Notes: generated from the letters alone by a model not told the origin. Shown: positions 1 to 6,127, counted from the first letter of the stretch. The stretch is DNA of 6,214 nucleotides from Methanobacteriota archaeon (GCA_005878415.1 VBMM01000121.1:1-6214), one strand, 5' to 3'. A program made the numbers and translations.

Positions 1-197
1 TCCGAGCACAAGATGACGTAGCCGCCATGACGTCGGAATGGCTTCCACCGCGCCGTCCGCGTGCCGCAGTCCGCGCATCGCCGCTCGCGCGAGGCGCCCG
101 CCTCCACGATCATCACATCGGGTCGGTCGGTTGGCGGGATCGGCGGTGGCGGCGGGGGAGCCTCTCCCTCGGGGGGTACGGCCACGGCCGGAGGCAT
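1..197 (-). CDS. Proline-rich protein with zinc-ribbon motif, partial (runs off left edge)
   Basis: Seen: an open minus-strand frame from an ATG at 197-195 to the window edge, giving 65 complete codons with no stop. Residues 2-27 are rich in proline and acidic residues (a run of six prolines near 14-19) and look like a flexible linker. Residues 41-44 read CADC, followed by a basic stretch (RWKPFRRHGG) and then a cysteine at 64 (VILCS, next codon Asp or Glu). The spacing is that of a zinc ribbon, CxxC about 19 residues before a second CxxC, whose last cysteine would lie just outside the window. The start is supported by GGAG five bases before the ATG. It begins 26 bases after the stop of the 52-residue gene on the same strand, so the two are probably co-transcribed. 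The role is unknown; zinc ribbons commonly bind nucleic acid or protein, but nothing here decides. The truncation is only the window limit. Confidence 0.6.
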   Translation of the reverse strand, partial: MPPAVAVPPEGEAPPPPPPIPPTDRPDVMIVEAGASRERRCADCGTRTARWKPFRRHGGYVILCS

Positions 198-223
198 CGA
201 CGCTCCGCCGTGAAAAACTTGTC

Positions 224-382
224 TTACTGGGTTTCCTTCGAGATGACGACGCTCTTCACCCGCGGGGCGACTTCCGGCGCGTCCTGCTCGAGGTACGTCA
301 GGTAGCCCGAGCCGACGTTGAAGTGCACGACGGAGACTTTCTTCTCCAGATCGACGATCGGCTTGCCGGATTTCCGCTTCAC
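224..382 (-). CDS. Small 52-residue protein of unknown function (GTG start)
   Basis: Seen: a minus-strand frame ending in TAA at 226-224. An ATG-initiated version would begin at 475 and add 31 residues, but that extension reads through the likely promoter. The GTG at 382-380 is preferred because AAGGAG (393-388) lies five bases upstream and a box A-like CCTTTAAGG lies about 40 bases upstream. The protein starts MKRKSGKPIVDLEKK, then has an alternating hydrophobic stretch (VSVVHFNVGSGYLTYLEQ) and ends in VKSVVISKETQ, suggesting a small beta-rich fold with a basic N-terminus. There are no cysteines, membrane segment or signal peptide. I do not recognise a family. It is followed after 26 bases by the zinc-ribbon gene and is probably the first gene of that unit. 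That it is a real gene rests on the promoter, ribosome-binding-site and spacing arrangement. Confidence 0.55.
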   Translation of the reverse strand: MKRKSGKPIVDLEKKVSVVHFNVGSGYLTYLEQDAPEVAPRVKSVVISKETQ

Positions 383-418
383 GGGAACTCCTTCTGCGGC
401 ATCGGTTCTCCCGAGACG

Positions 419-430
419 CCTTAAAGGGTA
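419..430 (-). promoter_or_regulatory. Candidate box A promoter of the 52-residue gene
   Basis: On the minus strand this reads TACCCTTTAAGG, an AT-rich core in GC-rich surroundings. Its centre lies about 40 bases before the GTG at 382. An archaeal start 25-28 bases downstream would give a leader of about 15 bases holding the AAGGAG ribosome-binding site at 388-393. The assignment is inferred from position and composition. Confidence 0.4.
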
Positions 431-511
431 TTCCTCAATATTCGTTACTGATAAGCGTAATGCGCGGCAGGCCACGGATCAGCCGTCCGGGCGCGCCTGG
501 CGGGCCTTTGC

Positions 512-526
512 GGCAAACCTATAAGG
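512..526 (+). promoter_or_regulatory. Candidate BRE/box A promoter of the DUF6015-like gene
   Basis: The plus strand reads GGCAAACCTATAAGG: a purine/A-rich BRE-like GCAAAC directly before a TATA-like CTATAAGG (519-526). A start 25-28 bases downstream falls near 548-551 and gives a leader of about 17 bases before the ATG at 567, containing GAGG and AGAGG purine tracts. A second AT-rich element, CATATATG at 541-548, is an alternative box that would make the transcript nearly leaderless. Confidence 0.45.
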
Positions 527-531
527 CGGAC

Positions 532-548
532 GGGGGCCCCCATATATG
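532..548. repeat. Two abutting palindromes between box A and start codon
   Basis: GGGGGCCCCC (532-541) is a perfect 10-base palindrome and CATATATG (541-548) is a perfect 8-base palindrome sharing one base with it. They sit directly between the candidate box A (519-526) and the predicted transcription start, the usual position of an archaeal repressor operator. A regulatory role is inferred; short GC palindromes also occur by chance in such a GC-rich genome. Confidence 0.35.
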
Positions 549-566
549 TGAGGACGCAGAGGCGAA

Positions 567-923
567 ATGATCACCGTCCAGAAGCTCGCCCGGGCGATCG
601 AGAAGCGCCTGGGCGGCACGGGCGCCGAGGCGATGGCGGAGGCCCGCATCGTCATGAGTTACTTCGGGTTCCGGAGCGTGATCATCGACAACGCGATCGA
701 ACCGCCGGACCGCAAGGTGTTCTACGCGCTCCACGACGCCGGGCTGTTGCAGAGCTTCTGGGAGACGATGCCCCTCCTCGACGGTCGGAACTGGCGGATC
801 TTCTACTGGTCCCTGAACGAGGCCGACCTCGACCGCATCCTGGCGGAAGTCGCTCCACCGGAGGAGCCGCTATACAAGGCGCTTCCGGACGAGGCTTGGG
901 GCCATTCCGCGCCCACGGCCTAG
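567..923 (+). CDS. DUF6015-like small archaeal protein
   Basis: A 118-residue soluble protein with no signal peptide or membrane segment. The N-terminal 40 residues look helical (MITVQKLARAIEKRLGG, then AEAMAEARIVMSYFGF). They are followed by a conserved-looking core, IIDNAIEPPDRKVFYALHDAGLL (40-62), and an aromatic segment, LLDGRNWRIFYWSLNEADLDRIL (73-95). The overall pattern, a helical N-terminus, the 'IDN..EPPDRKVFY.L.D.GLL' core and a 'DGR.WRI.YW' beta-hairpin, matches what I recall of the archaeal DUF6015 family. It resembles a winged-helix fold, but this is from memory and no function is established. The ATG at 567 is chosen because the protein begins with the conserved helix and the upstream sequence carries GAGG-type purine tracts and a box A. 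The gene stands alone on this strand and ends one base from the stop of the opposing pcm gene. Confidence 0.8.
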   Translation: MITVQKLARAIEKRLGGTGAEAMAEARIVMSYFGFRSVIIDNAIEPPDRKVFYALHDAGLLQSFWETMPLLDGRNWRIFYWSLNEADLDRILAEVAPPEEPLYKALPDEAWGHSAPTA

Positions 924-924
924 G

Positions 925-1590
925 CTACTCCGGCCACGCGTCCTCGCCGACGAGCGGCACGAACGCGCACGGGGTACCCTCCCGAATCCGCAGCGTGCCG
1001 TCCGGGCCCAGGGTCGCGACGACGAGCACCTGGCCGTGCCGCGTCGCCCCGACCGGCGCCACGATCCGACCGCCGGGAGCGAGCTGGGCCGGCCAAGCGT
1101 CCGGGATGCGCGGGGCGCCCGCGGTCGCCATGATGCACGCGTACGGCGCCCGCTCCGGATATCCGAGGCTGCCGTCTCCGACGACCACCGTGACGCTCGC
1201 CAAGCCGACGTGCGCGAGGTTCGAGCGGCCCCACTCGGCGACGTCCGGGAGGCGCTCGATCGTGACGACGTTCTCGGGCCCGACGATCCGCCCGAGGAGG
1301 GCGGCGTGATACCCGGAACCCGTCCCGATCTCCAGCACCCGCTCCCCGGGCCGCAGGCGCGCCTCCTCGAGCATGATCGCGATCATCGACGGCGCGGAGA
1401 TCGTCTGGCCGCGCCCGATCGGCAGCGGGACATCCGCGTACGCGTCGTCGCGGTCTTCCGGCCGGATGAACGCTTCTCGCGGGACCGCGAGGAAAGCGTC
1501 CCGCACTCGGGGGTCGCGGATGTAGCCGGACGCGAGGAGGCGGTCGACCATCCGCTTCCGTTCGGCAGCAAAGTCGGGCGTCCGTCCCAT
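925..1590 (-). CDS. pcm: Protein-L-isoaspartate O-methyltransferase
   Basis: A cytoplasmic repair enzyme that transfers a methyl group from S-adenosylmethionine to the carboxylate of L-isoaspartyl residues in damaged proteins, starting their reversion to aspartate. Its 221 residues match the usual length. Visible family landmarks: an N-terminal helical segment ending FLAVPREAFI (33-42); the GQTISAPSMIAIMLE block (61-75), whose serine/threonine region belongs to the active site; SAM-binding motif I, VLEIGTGSGYHAALL (85-99); acidic E112 at the end of the second strand (VVTIERL); motif II region VVVGDGSLGY (135-144) followed by YACIMATAGAP; motif III LAPGGRIVAPVG (170-181); and the typical C-terminal AFVPLVGEDAW. 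All catalytic landmarks are present, so it should be active. The ATG at 1590 lacks a clear ribosome-binding site but lies about 30 bases from a TTTTATG box, fitting a leaderless mRNA. The gene lies 39 bases downstream of the transporter on the same strand, and its stop faces that of the DUF6015-like gene. Confidence 0.95.
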   Translation of the reverse strand: MGRTPDFAAERKRMVDRLLASGYIRDPRVRDAFLAVPREAFIRPEDRDDAYADVPLPIGRGQTISAPSMIAIMLEEARLRPGERVLEIGTGSGYHAALLGRIVGPENVVTIERLPDVAEWGRSNLAHVGLASVTVVVGDGSLGYPERAPYACIMATAGAPRIPDAWPAQLAPGGRIVAPVGATRHGQVLVVATLGPDGTLRIREGTPCAFVPLVGEDAWPE

Positions 1591-1615
1591 CGGCCGTGCC
1601 AGGGCCGGCGCGCGC

Positions 1616-1624
1616 CATAAAACG
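1616..1624 (-). promoter_or_regulatory. Candidate box A of pcm (leaderless start)
   Basis: The minus strand reads CGTTTTATG, the only AT-rich run between the transporter stop (1630) and the pcm ATG (1590). Its centre lies about 30 bases before the ATG, so transcription would start at or within a few bases of the start codon. This explains the missing ribosome-binding site and suggests pcm can be transcribed independently of the transporter. Inferred from position only. Confidence 0.5.
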
Positions 1625-1629
1625 TTCGG

Positions 1630-2895
1630 CTACGCCGGCACGAGGAAGGCGATCAGGACCGTCGCCAGGACGAGCGTCACGGCCGTCACGGGAAGGCCCG
1701 CCCGCACGAATTGTTTCATCGAAACCTCGACCCCGTCCCGCGCGGCGATCTGCACGACGATCACGTTACACGCCGCGCCGAGGATCGTCGCGTTCCCGGC
1801 GAGCGTCGAGCTGGCGGCGAGGGCGAGCCAGAGCTGCTGCGAGGACTGCGGCACGACCTCCGCGAGCAGGAGGACCGCCGGCACGTTGCTGATCAAGTTC
1901 GACAGGAGCGCCGAGAGGCCCGTCAACCAGACGAGCCCGCCGGACTGCCCTCCGAACCCGGACGAGAACGCGTCCTGGATCGCCGCCGACAGGCCCGACG
2001 CCCGCACGCCGGCGAGGACGACGAACAGCCCGACGAAGAAGAGGATGATGCTCCAGTCGACCTTCGCCACGAGCGTGCGTGGCGTTGCCGTCGAGACAAA
2101 TGGCAGGAAGAACAGGACGAACGAGCCGCCGGCGAGCGCGACGAGCGGGAGCCAGTCCGGGGTGGGGGCCGCGAAGAACCCGACCGATACCGCGATTGTG
2201 ATCCCGAGCGTGAGGGCGAGGCCCGTCCGCTGCAGGCGCACGGGCGGCAGGAGCGCGGTCGCGCGTGTCAGCGGTGCCTTCAGGTCCCTCCGGAACGCGA
2301 GCCAGACGAGCCCGATCGCGGCCGCGAGGGACGCCAGGGTCGCGGGCAGAAGGTATGCGGTGAAGGTGAGGAACGGGATGCCCGAGCGGATCGCGATGAA
2401 CGCGTTCTGCGGGTTGCCGACCTCCGTCGCGACGCTCCCGATGTTCGCCGCGATCGCGACCGCCACGAGGTACGGCACCGGGTTCACGCGGAGCGCCCGC
2501 GTGCTGCGCACGACGACGGGGGTGACGAGCAGCGCGATCGTGTCGTTCAGGACGAGCGCCGAGAGGAAGGCCGTCGCGATCATGAGCCACGCCAGGAAAG
2601 AGGCCTGGCTCTTCGCCCGCGTGGCGATGCGCGACGAGACGAGGTCGAAGAAGCCGCACACGTCGAGGCCGGAGACGAGGACCATCATCCCGACGAGCAA
2701 CAGGATCACGTCGACGTTGATGGCCGTGATCGCCTCGTCCGGCGTGAGGACGCCGAAGAGGAGCATGAGCGCGCCGCCGAGCATCGCGACCGCGGGCCGC
2801 TCGAGCGGGAACCGGCCGACGTTGCGGAGGGAAATCAGTACGTAGGTGACGAGGAAGATCGACGTCGCCGCGACGAGCGCGTAGGACGCGGCCAC
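1630..2895 (-). CDS. SLC13/ArsB-NhaD superfamily ion transporter permease
   Basis: A 421-residue integral membrane protein with about 11-12 hydrophobic segments, of the ion-transporter superfamily that includes SLC13 anion permeases, ArsB arsenite pumps and NhaD Na+/H+ antiporters. Two similar halves are visible. The first has a membrane-embedded LNDTIALLVTPVV (116-128; ArsB proteins have an ND-x-x-AL-x-x-TP element here) and NIGSVATEVGNPQN (151-164), the hallmark GNPxN loop. The second has LISNVPAVLLL (334-344) and GNATILGAACNVIVV (367-381). A short charged cytoplasmic segment around 202-222 (FRRDLKAPLTRATALLPP) separates the halves. The substrate cannot be told from sequence; arsenite, an inorganic anion, a dicarboxylate or Na+/H+ are all possible, and no arsenic-resistance genes lie nearby. 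The start is GTG at 2895-2893; no in-frame ATG precedes it before a stop, and no strong ribosome-binding site is seen. It lies upstream of pcm on the same strand and is divergent from the surface-protein gene. Confidence 0.9.
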   Translation of the reverse strand: MAASYALVAATSIFLVTYVLISLRNVGRFPLERPAVAMLGGALMLLFGVLTPDEAITAINVDVILLLVGMMVLVSGLDVCGFFDLVSSRIATRAKSQASFLAWLMIATAFLSALVLNDTIALLVTPVVVRSTRALRVNPVPYLVAVAIAANIGSVATEVGNPQNAFIAIRSGIPFLTFTAYLLPATLASLAAAIGLVWLAFRRDLKAPLTRATALLPPVRLQRTGLALTLGITIAVSVGFFAAPTPDWLPLVALAGGSFVLFFLPFVSTATPRTLVAKVDWSIILFFVGLFVVLAGVRASGLSAAIQDAFSSGFGGQSGGLVWLTGLSALLSNLISNVPAVLLLAEVVPQSSQQLWLALAASSTLAGNATILGAACNVIVVQIAARDGVEVSMKQFVRAGLPVTAVTLVLATVLIAFLVPA

Positions 2896-2967
2896 GGGGG
2901 CCGCGGATGGCCCTCGGCGGTATGGAACTTTCCTCGTTGCATGCGGTTCGAAGCTTCACCCACTACG

Positions 2968-2977
2968 CTTAAATACC
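2968..2977. promoter_or_regulatory. Box A in divergent region, possibly serving both directions
   Basis: The plus strand reads CTTAAATACC, a strong match to archaeal box A; the minus strand reads GGTATTTAAG, also box A-like. It is the only clear AT-rich element in the 166 bases between the transporter (start 2895) and the surface-protein gene (start 3062). On the plus strand it predicts a start near 2999 and a leader of about 60 bases; on the minus strand, a start near 2945 and a leader of about 50 bases. Use on the plus strand is the better supported because that gene also has a good ribosome-binding site. The rest of 2896-3061 shows nothing else I can name. Confidence 0.5.
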
Positions 2978-3048
2978 GTCACTCAATTCGCCGCATCCTC
3001 CGGCCCCCGAACGGGTTTCGTGATGGGGGACGGCTCGACTGTGTGAGC

Positions 3049-3054
3049 GAGGAG
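3049..3054 (+). promoter_or_regulatory. Ribosome-binding site of the surface-protein gene
   Basis: GAGGAG lies seven bases before the ATG at 3062 and is the clearest Shine-Dalgarno match in the window. It fixes the start and places a signal peptide immediately at the N-terminus. Confidence 0.7.
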
Positions 3055-3061
3055 AAACCGC

Positions 3062-4906
3062 ATGAATCCCAGGGGACAACGGGCAATCCGAGTTCTCGCT
3101 GGGGCCCTCGTGATCCTCCTCGCCGCGATGGCCCTCCTTCCGCTGAGCGCGCTGGGAGCCACGAACCAAGTCACCGGGGCCGTGACGACTTGCGGACCCC
3201 AGACCCCGGTGACGGGGGCCACGGTGACCTTGATCGACGCAAACGGGATCAACGCGCCTCTCACCACGACGACGAACGGGGCCGGCGTCTACGCGTTCAC
3301 GCCGCCGACGGGCAGTTACACGATCTCCACGACTCGATCGGGATACTACGACGCGTCGACCTCGACCCCGATGCGCTTTGACGGCAGCCACACCGTCACG
3401 ATCAGCGTCTGCATGAACCGCTACGGCAGCCCGAGCAAGGTCCTGGTCGTCCGGGTCCTGAACGCCGGCTCGCCGGTGGCCGGCGCATCCGTCGCGGCGT
3501 TCAACGTGTCGAATCCGACGGGGAAAAGCCAACTCGTCGCGACGAACACGACGAACGCAAGCGGCTCCGCAAACCTGACGCTCTGGCCCGCCCCGTTCGT
3601 AATCCGAGCGGTGGCGCCCGACTTCCAGACGGATCAGGCGGTCGACGTGAGCAGCACGTCCACGACGACCATCAATCTCGTCGCCGGCCCACGGATCTTC
3701 GGACAGGTCCGGGATACGGATGGGAACTTCCTCGGCTCGGGAGTGGTGGCGTGGCTGTACGACCCGAGCGCCCCGCCCTCAAGCCTATACCGACTCATCC
3801 CAGGGATGGTCAGCGCGAGCTTCTACGACATCCACGCGCCCGCGGGGACGTACACGCTCATCGTGGATGCCGACGGTCACCTTTCCCATCAGGAGCAGGT
3901 CACCCTGCCGACGACGAACCCCCACGACGTCACGCTTGCGGTCGCGCCACCCGAGCTCTACCGGACGAAGGTCGCCTACGGCACGAAGGACTGGAGCAAC
4001 CTCACGGTGTGGCGCAACCTGACTCTGAACCCGGACAGCACATTGCCCGGCCTGAGCCCGGCGAATCTGCGGAACCTGCGGCTTCAGATCGACGCGACGC
4101 TCGGCAACGGGGACGGTACCCTCTCGGCCGGGGAGATCGCCCTCTTCCAGCCGTGGCTCCTGGCGAAGGGGCCGGGATATGCGACGACCGACGGCTTCCT
4201 GACGACGAACAACCGGGCGTACAATTCGAGCCTCGCGTCGTACACGGTGCAGGTGAGTCCGACGCTCCCCACGCCCGACGCGAAGGTGTGGATCAACACG
4301 ACGGCAACGTACTCGCTCAAAGGCGCCCCACCGTACATCGCCGTCGGGGCCGCGTCGTATCTCGTGACGATGACGATGGTCCCGGACTCGAACATCTCCG
4401 CGTACCAGAACTACACCTACACGGTCGCGTTCCCCCGAGGCTACGAGCTCACCACCTCGCGGGTGCTTCCGGACCCCACCGTGGTGGACATCCTGGGCTT
4501 CTCGCCCGCCGTGATCGACCCGCGCGTCACGACGGGAACCCCCCAGATCCAGATGACCATCGCCAGGTCCGTGAACGGGACCGCGAATGCGAAAGTGACG
4601 GGGCCCGTGGGCAAGTTCTATGTCGTGAACGCAACGTTCGACAAGTACCAAGCCTACGTCGCGGGGAAAACGGTCCTGACCTTCAGCGCGAACGACACGA
4701 GGGACCCGAACGACCACGAGTCCCGGGGCAACTTCACGTGGCGCTTCACGTCGAACCCGGGGGACGTTCGGTACAATATCTGGACGACGTTCAACTACAC
4801 GGTCAACGGGACGTTTACGGTGAACTTACCTTGTTCGTGGACGACCAGCTTCCGACCGCGCGCTTCAAGACGAACCGGACCGTTGGCGACTCGACGACCG
4901 GTGTGA
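3062..4906 (+). CDS. Secreted multi-domain surface protein, N-terminal part (frame broken near 4825)
   Basis: The first 588 codons of what should be a protein of about 1009 residues; beyond codon 588 the frame gives unrelated sequence (LPCSWTTSFRPRASR...) and stops at 4906. Residues 1-33 form a signal peptide: basic MNPRGQRAIR, hydrophobic VLAGALVILLAAMALLPL, cleavage probably after LGA. Three beta-sandwich domains of the carboxypeptidase-regulatory-like kind follow at about 36-118 (GAVTTCGPQTPVTGATVTL ... GSYTISTTRSGYYD), 125-205 (GSPVAGASVAAF) and 209-293 (IFGQVRDTDGNFLGSGVVAW ... GTYTLIVDADGH). The only two cysteines of the mature protein, C44 and C117, bracket the first domain and could form a disulfide. 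A degenerate EF-hand-like loop, NGDGTLSAGEI, lies at 349-359. Residues 370-588 are beta-rich and unassigned. About 16 N-x-S/T sequons suggest heavy N-glycosylation outside the cell. The role is probably surface display or adhesion; no catalytic motif is seen. The continuation lies in the next entry. Confidence 0.85.
   Translation: MNPRGQRAIRVLAGALVILLAAMALLPLSALGATNQVTGAVTTCGPQTPVTGATVTLIDANGINAPLTTTTNGAGVYAFTPPTGSYTISTTRSGYYDASTSTPMRFDGSHTVTISVCMNRYGSPSKVLVVRVLNAGSPVAGASVAAFNVSNPTGKSQLVATNTTNASGSANLTLWPAPFVIRAVAPDFQTDQAVDVSSTSTTTINLVAGPRIFGQVRDTDGNFLGSGVVAWLYDPSAPPSSLYRLIPGMVSASFYDIHAPAGTYTLIVDADGHLSHQEQVTLPTTNPHDVTLAVAPPELYRTKVAYGTKDWSNLTVWRNLTLNPDSTLPGLSPANLRNLRLQIDATLGNGDGTLSAGEIALFQPWLLAKGPGYATTDGFLTTNNRAYNSSLASYTVQVSPTLPTPDAKVWINTTATYSLKGAPPYIAVGAASYLVTMTMVPDSNISAYQNYTYTVAFPRGYELTTSRVLPDPTVVDILGFSPAVIDPRVTTGTPQIQMTIARSVNGTANAKVTGPVGKFYVVNATFDKYQAYVAGKTVLTFSANDTRDPNDHESRGNFTWRFTSNPGDVRYNIWTTFNYTVNGTFTVNLPCSWTTSFRPRASRRTGPLATRRPV
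4823..4828 (+). other. Frameshift site in the surface-protein gene (apparent one-base deletion)
   Basis: The upstream frame reads ...ACG GTG AAC TTA CCT and degenerates. The frame that stays protein-like downstream reads CTT ACC TTG TTC GTG from 4825. Adding one C after AAC (4823-4825) restores TVNLTLFVDDQLP, a smooth continuation with another N-x-T sequon. No slippery heptamer is seen, so a mutation or sequencing/assembly error is likelier than programmed frameshifting. Confidence 0.75.
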
Positions 4907-6090
4907 AGCTGTTGGTGGACGAGGGCATCCCGATCAAGTTCGATGGCGGGCCGTCGACCGATGTCGCGTATCCCGGGAAGAACGGCACGATTCTGGACGG
5001 CGGATACTCGTGGGACTTCAACGGGGACCACATCGCCGACGCCACGGGGCGAACCGTCACCCATACGTTCACGAAGCCCGGAAATTTCACGGTGAACCTG
5101 ACCGTCACGGACAGCGTCGGCTGGAAATCCGCGAACGCCTCGATGACCGCGCTCGTGAACGACACGAAGGCGCCCCTCCCGGCATTCGACATCCTCGACT
5201 CCTCGAAGGACTGGGGGACGATCACGAGCCCGATGGAACGGAAGACGTACTCCTTCAACGCGTCGCGGACGACGGACGACCACGACAAATACAATTACAG
5301 CGGCGGCACCGGTCTGAACGTCACTTGGACGATCCCCGGGCCGATCGTCGGGATGACGGGCACGAACCACACGTTCTACGGCATCAACGTGACGTTCGCG
5401 TGGCAGGAGTGGAACTCGAGCTATACCGTTCGCTTGGCCGTCAAGGACACGGGATTCGGGTCGAACAAACCGAACACGGGCTACCTGAACCGATCCGTTC
5501 AGGTCCAGATCGACGTGACCCTCCACGCAGACCTGAAGGTCGAGGCGGGCACGCTCAAGCTGAACCCCGCCGATCCGGAGGAGTCCGCCCAGATGACCGT
5601 GACGGTGAACGTCACGAACAAGGCGGGCCGCGCCGCCGCTGGGAACGTCGCGACCCAGGTCCTCGCCATCAGCGGCGGCGTGACGACCGTCGTCGCGACC
5701 CAGGCGGACTGGTTCGACAAGACCGGGAACCCGAAAGGGAGCCACTCGATCGCCTCGCCCGAGACCGTGACGCTCGTGTTCCACCTCAGCCTGTCGGGCC
5801 AGGGCAACAAGACCCTCCAGGTGTACGTCTACGACTCGTCCGAGCCGTACACATGGATCACGAGCGAGAACCGGGCGTCGTTGCCCGTGAACGTCCGACA
5901 GCCGGCCTGGCAGCCCTATGCCATCTACGGCAGCGTGATCGGGATCATCGCCCTCTTCGTCTTCGGCATGTACGCCCGCCGGAAGATCAAGGCCGGCGAG
6001 TGGCGGCCCCTCCGGGGGCGACGCCAGAAGGGCGGCGAGGAGAAGGAGAAGCCTCGCAGGGAGATCAAAGAGGAGAAGAAGCGGCTCTAG
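4825..6090 (+). CDS. Surface protein, C-terminal part: PKD domain, CARDB-like domain, membrane anchor
   Basis: The in-frame continuation of the gene starting at 3062 after correcting the frameshift: 421 residues, numbered 589-1009 of the joined protein. A PKD domain lies at about 610-700; its core is YSWDFNGDHIADATG, then VTHTFTKPGNFTVNLTVTDS, the standard WDFxGD and H-x-F-x-x-x-G-x-Y/F-x-V-x-L-x-V-x-D pattern. A second PKD-like or Ig-like segment (PAFDILDSSKDWG ... YTVRLAVKDTGFG) spans about 710-815. Residues 821-945 (ADLKVEAGTLKLNPADPEES ... MTVTVNVTNKAG) resemble CARDB/APHP domains. A single membrane helix follows at about 952-973 (YAIYGSVIGIIALFVFGMYA), then a highly charged 36-residue cytoplasmic tail rich in K, R and E. 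About 15 sequons precede the helix and none follow it, fitting an outside-in topology. Read alone, this piece has no credible start or ribosome-binding site (GTG at 4837 is the first option), so it is not an independent gene. Confidence 0.85.
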   Translation, partial: LTLFVDDQLPTARFKTNRTVGDSTTGVKLLVDEGIPIKFDGGPSTDVAYPGKNGTILDGGYSWDFNGDHIADATGRTVTHTFTKPGNFTVNLTVTDSVGWKSANASMTALVNDTKAPLPAFDILDSSKDWGTITSPMERKTYSFNASRTTDDHDKYNYSGGTGLNVTWTIPGPIVGMTGTNHTFYGINVTFAWQEWNSSYTVRLAVKDTGFGSNKPNTGYLNRSVQVQIDVTLHADLKVEAGTLKLNPADPEESAQMTVTVNVTNKAGRAAAGNVATQVLAISGGVTTVVATQADWFDKTGNPKGSHSIASPETVTLVFHLSLSGQGNKTLQVYVYDSSEPYTWITSENRASLPVNVRQPAWQPYAIYGSVIGIIALFVFGMYARRKIKAGEWRPLRGRRQKGGEEKEKPRREIKEEKKRL

Positions 6091-6101
6091 TGGCTTCGCC
6101 T

Positions 6102-6118
6102 CCACGCTTCGGCCGTGG
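6102..6118. other. Short hairpin in the convergent intergenic gap
   Basis: CCACGC-TTCG-G-C-CGTGG forms a six-pair stem with a TTCG tetraloop and one bulged C, lying in the 37 bases between the surface-protein stop and the argS stop. There is no T-rich tract on either strand, so it does not fit the usual archaeal terminator. It may still mark the 3' ends of the two convergent messages. Confidence 0.25.
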
Positions 6119-6127
6119 CCCCGGGAC

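Noticed and set aside
27..424. Two overlapping plus-strand open frames at the left edge
   Set aside because: They run opposite the two small minus-strand genes, have arginine-rich shadow composition, and lack promoter or ribosome-binding-site support.
383..566. Possible tRNA or other structured RNA in the divergent region
   Set aside because: I see no cloverleaf arms, TPsiC-like sequence or conserved riboswitch core; the region is explained by two promoters and short palindromes.
920..1618. A 232-codon minus-strand frame overlapping pcm with an ATG at 1618
   Set aside because: It is out of frame with the clear methyltransferase motifs and is arginine/glycine/alanine-rich; its ATG is part of the pcm box A.
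1711..3381. A 556-codon plus-strand open frame opposite the transporter
   Set aside because: It is an antisense shadow: composition is almost all R, E, D, G and A with no domain-like pattern, as expected opposite a GC-rich membrane-protein gene with strong third-position bias.
3751..4824. The early part of the long plus-strand frame that reaches 6090
   Set aside because: Before 4825 this frame is arginine/proline-rich out-of-frame sequence of the surface-protein gene; only the part after 4825 is protein-like.
4820..4831. Programmed -1 ribosomal frameshifting
   Set aside because: No X-XXY-YYZ slippery heptamer and no obvious downstream stem-loop or pseudoknot; a missing C explains the shift more simply.
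4795..6105. A 436-codon minus-strand open frame opposite the C-terminal part of the surface protein
   Set aside because: Low-complexity R/V/G/D-rich antisense shadow without any recognisable motif or start context.
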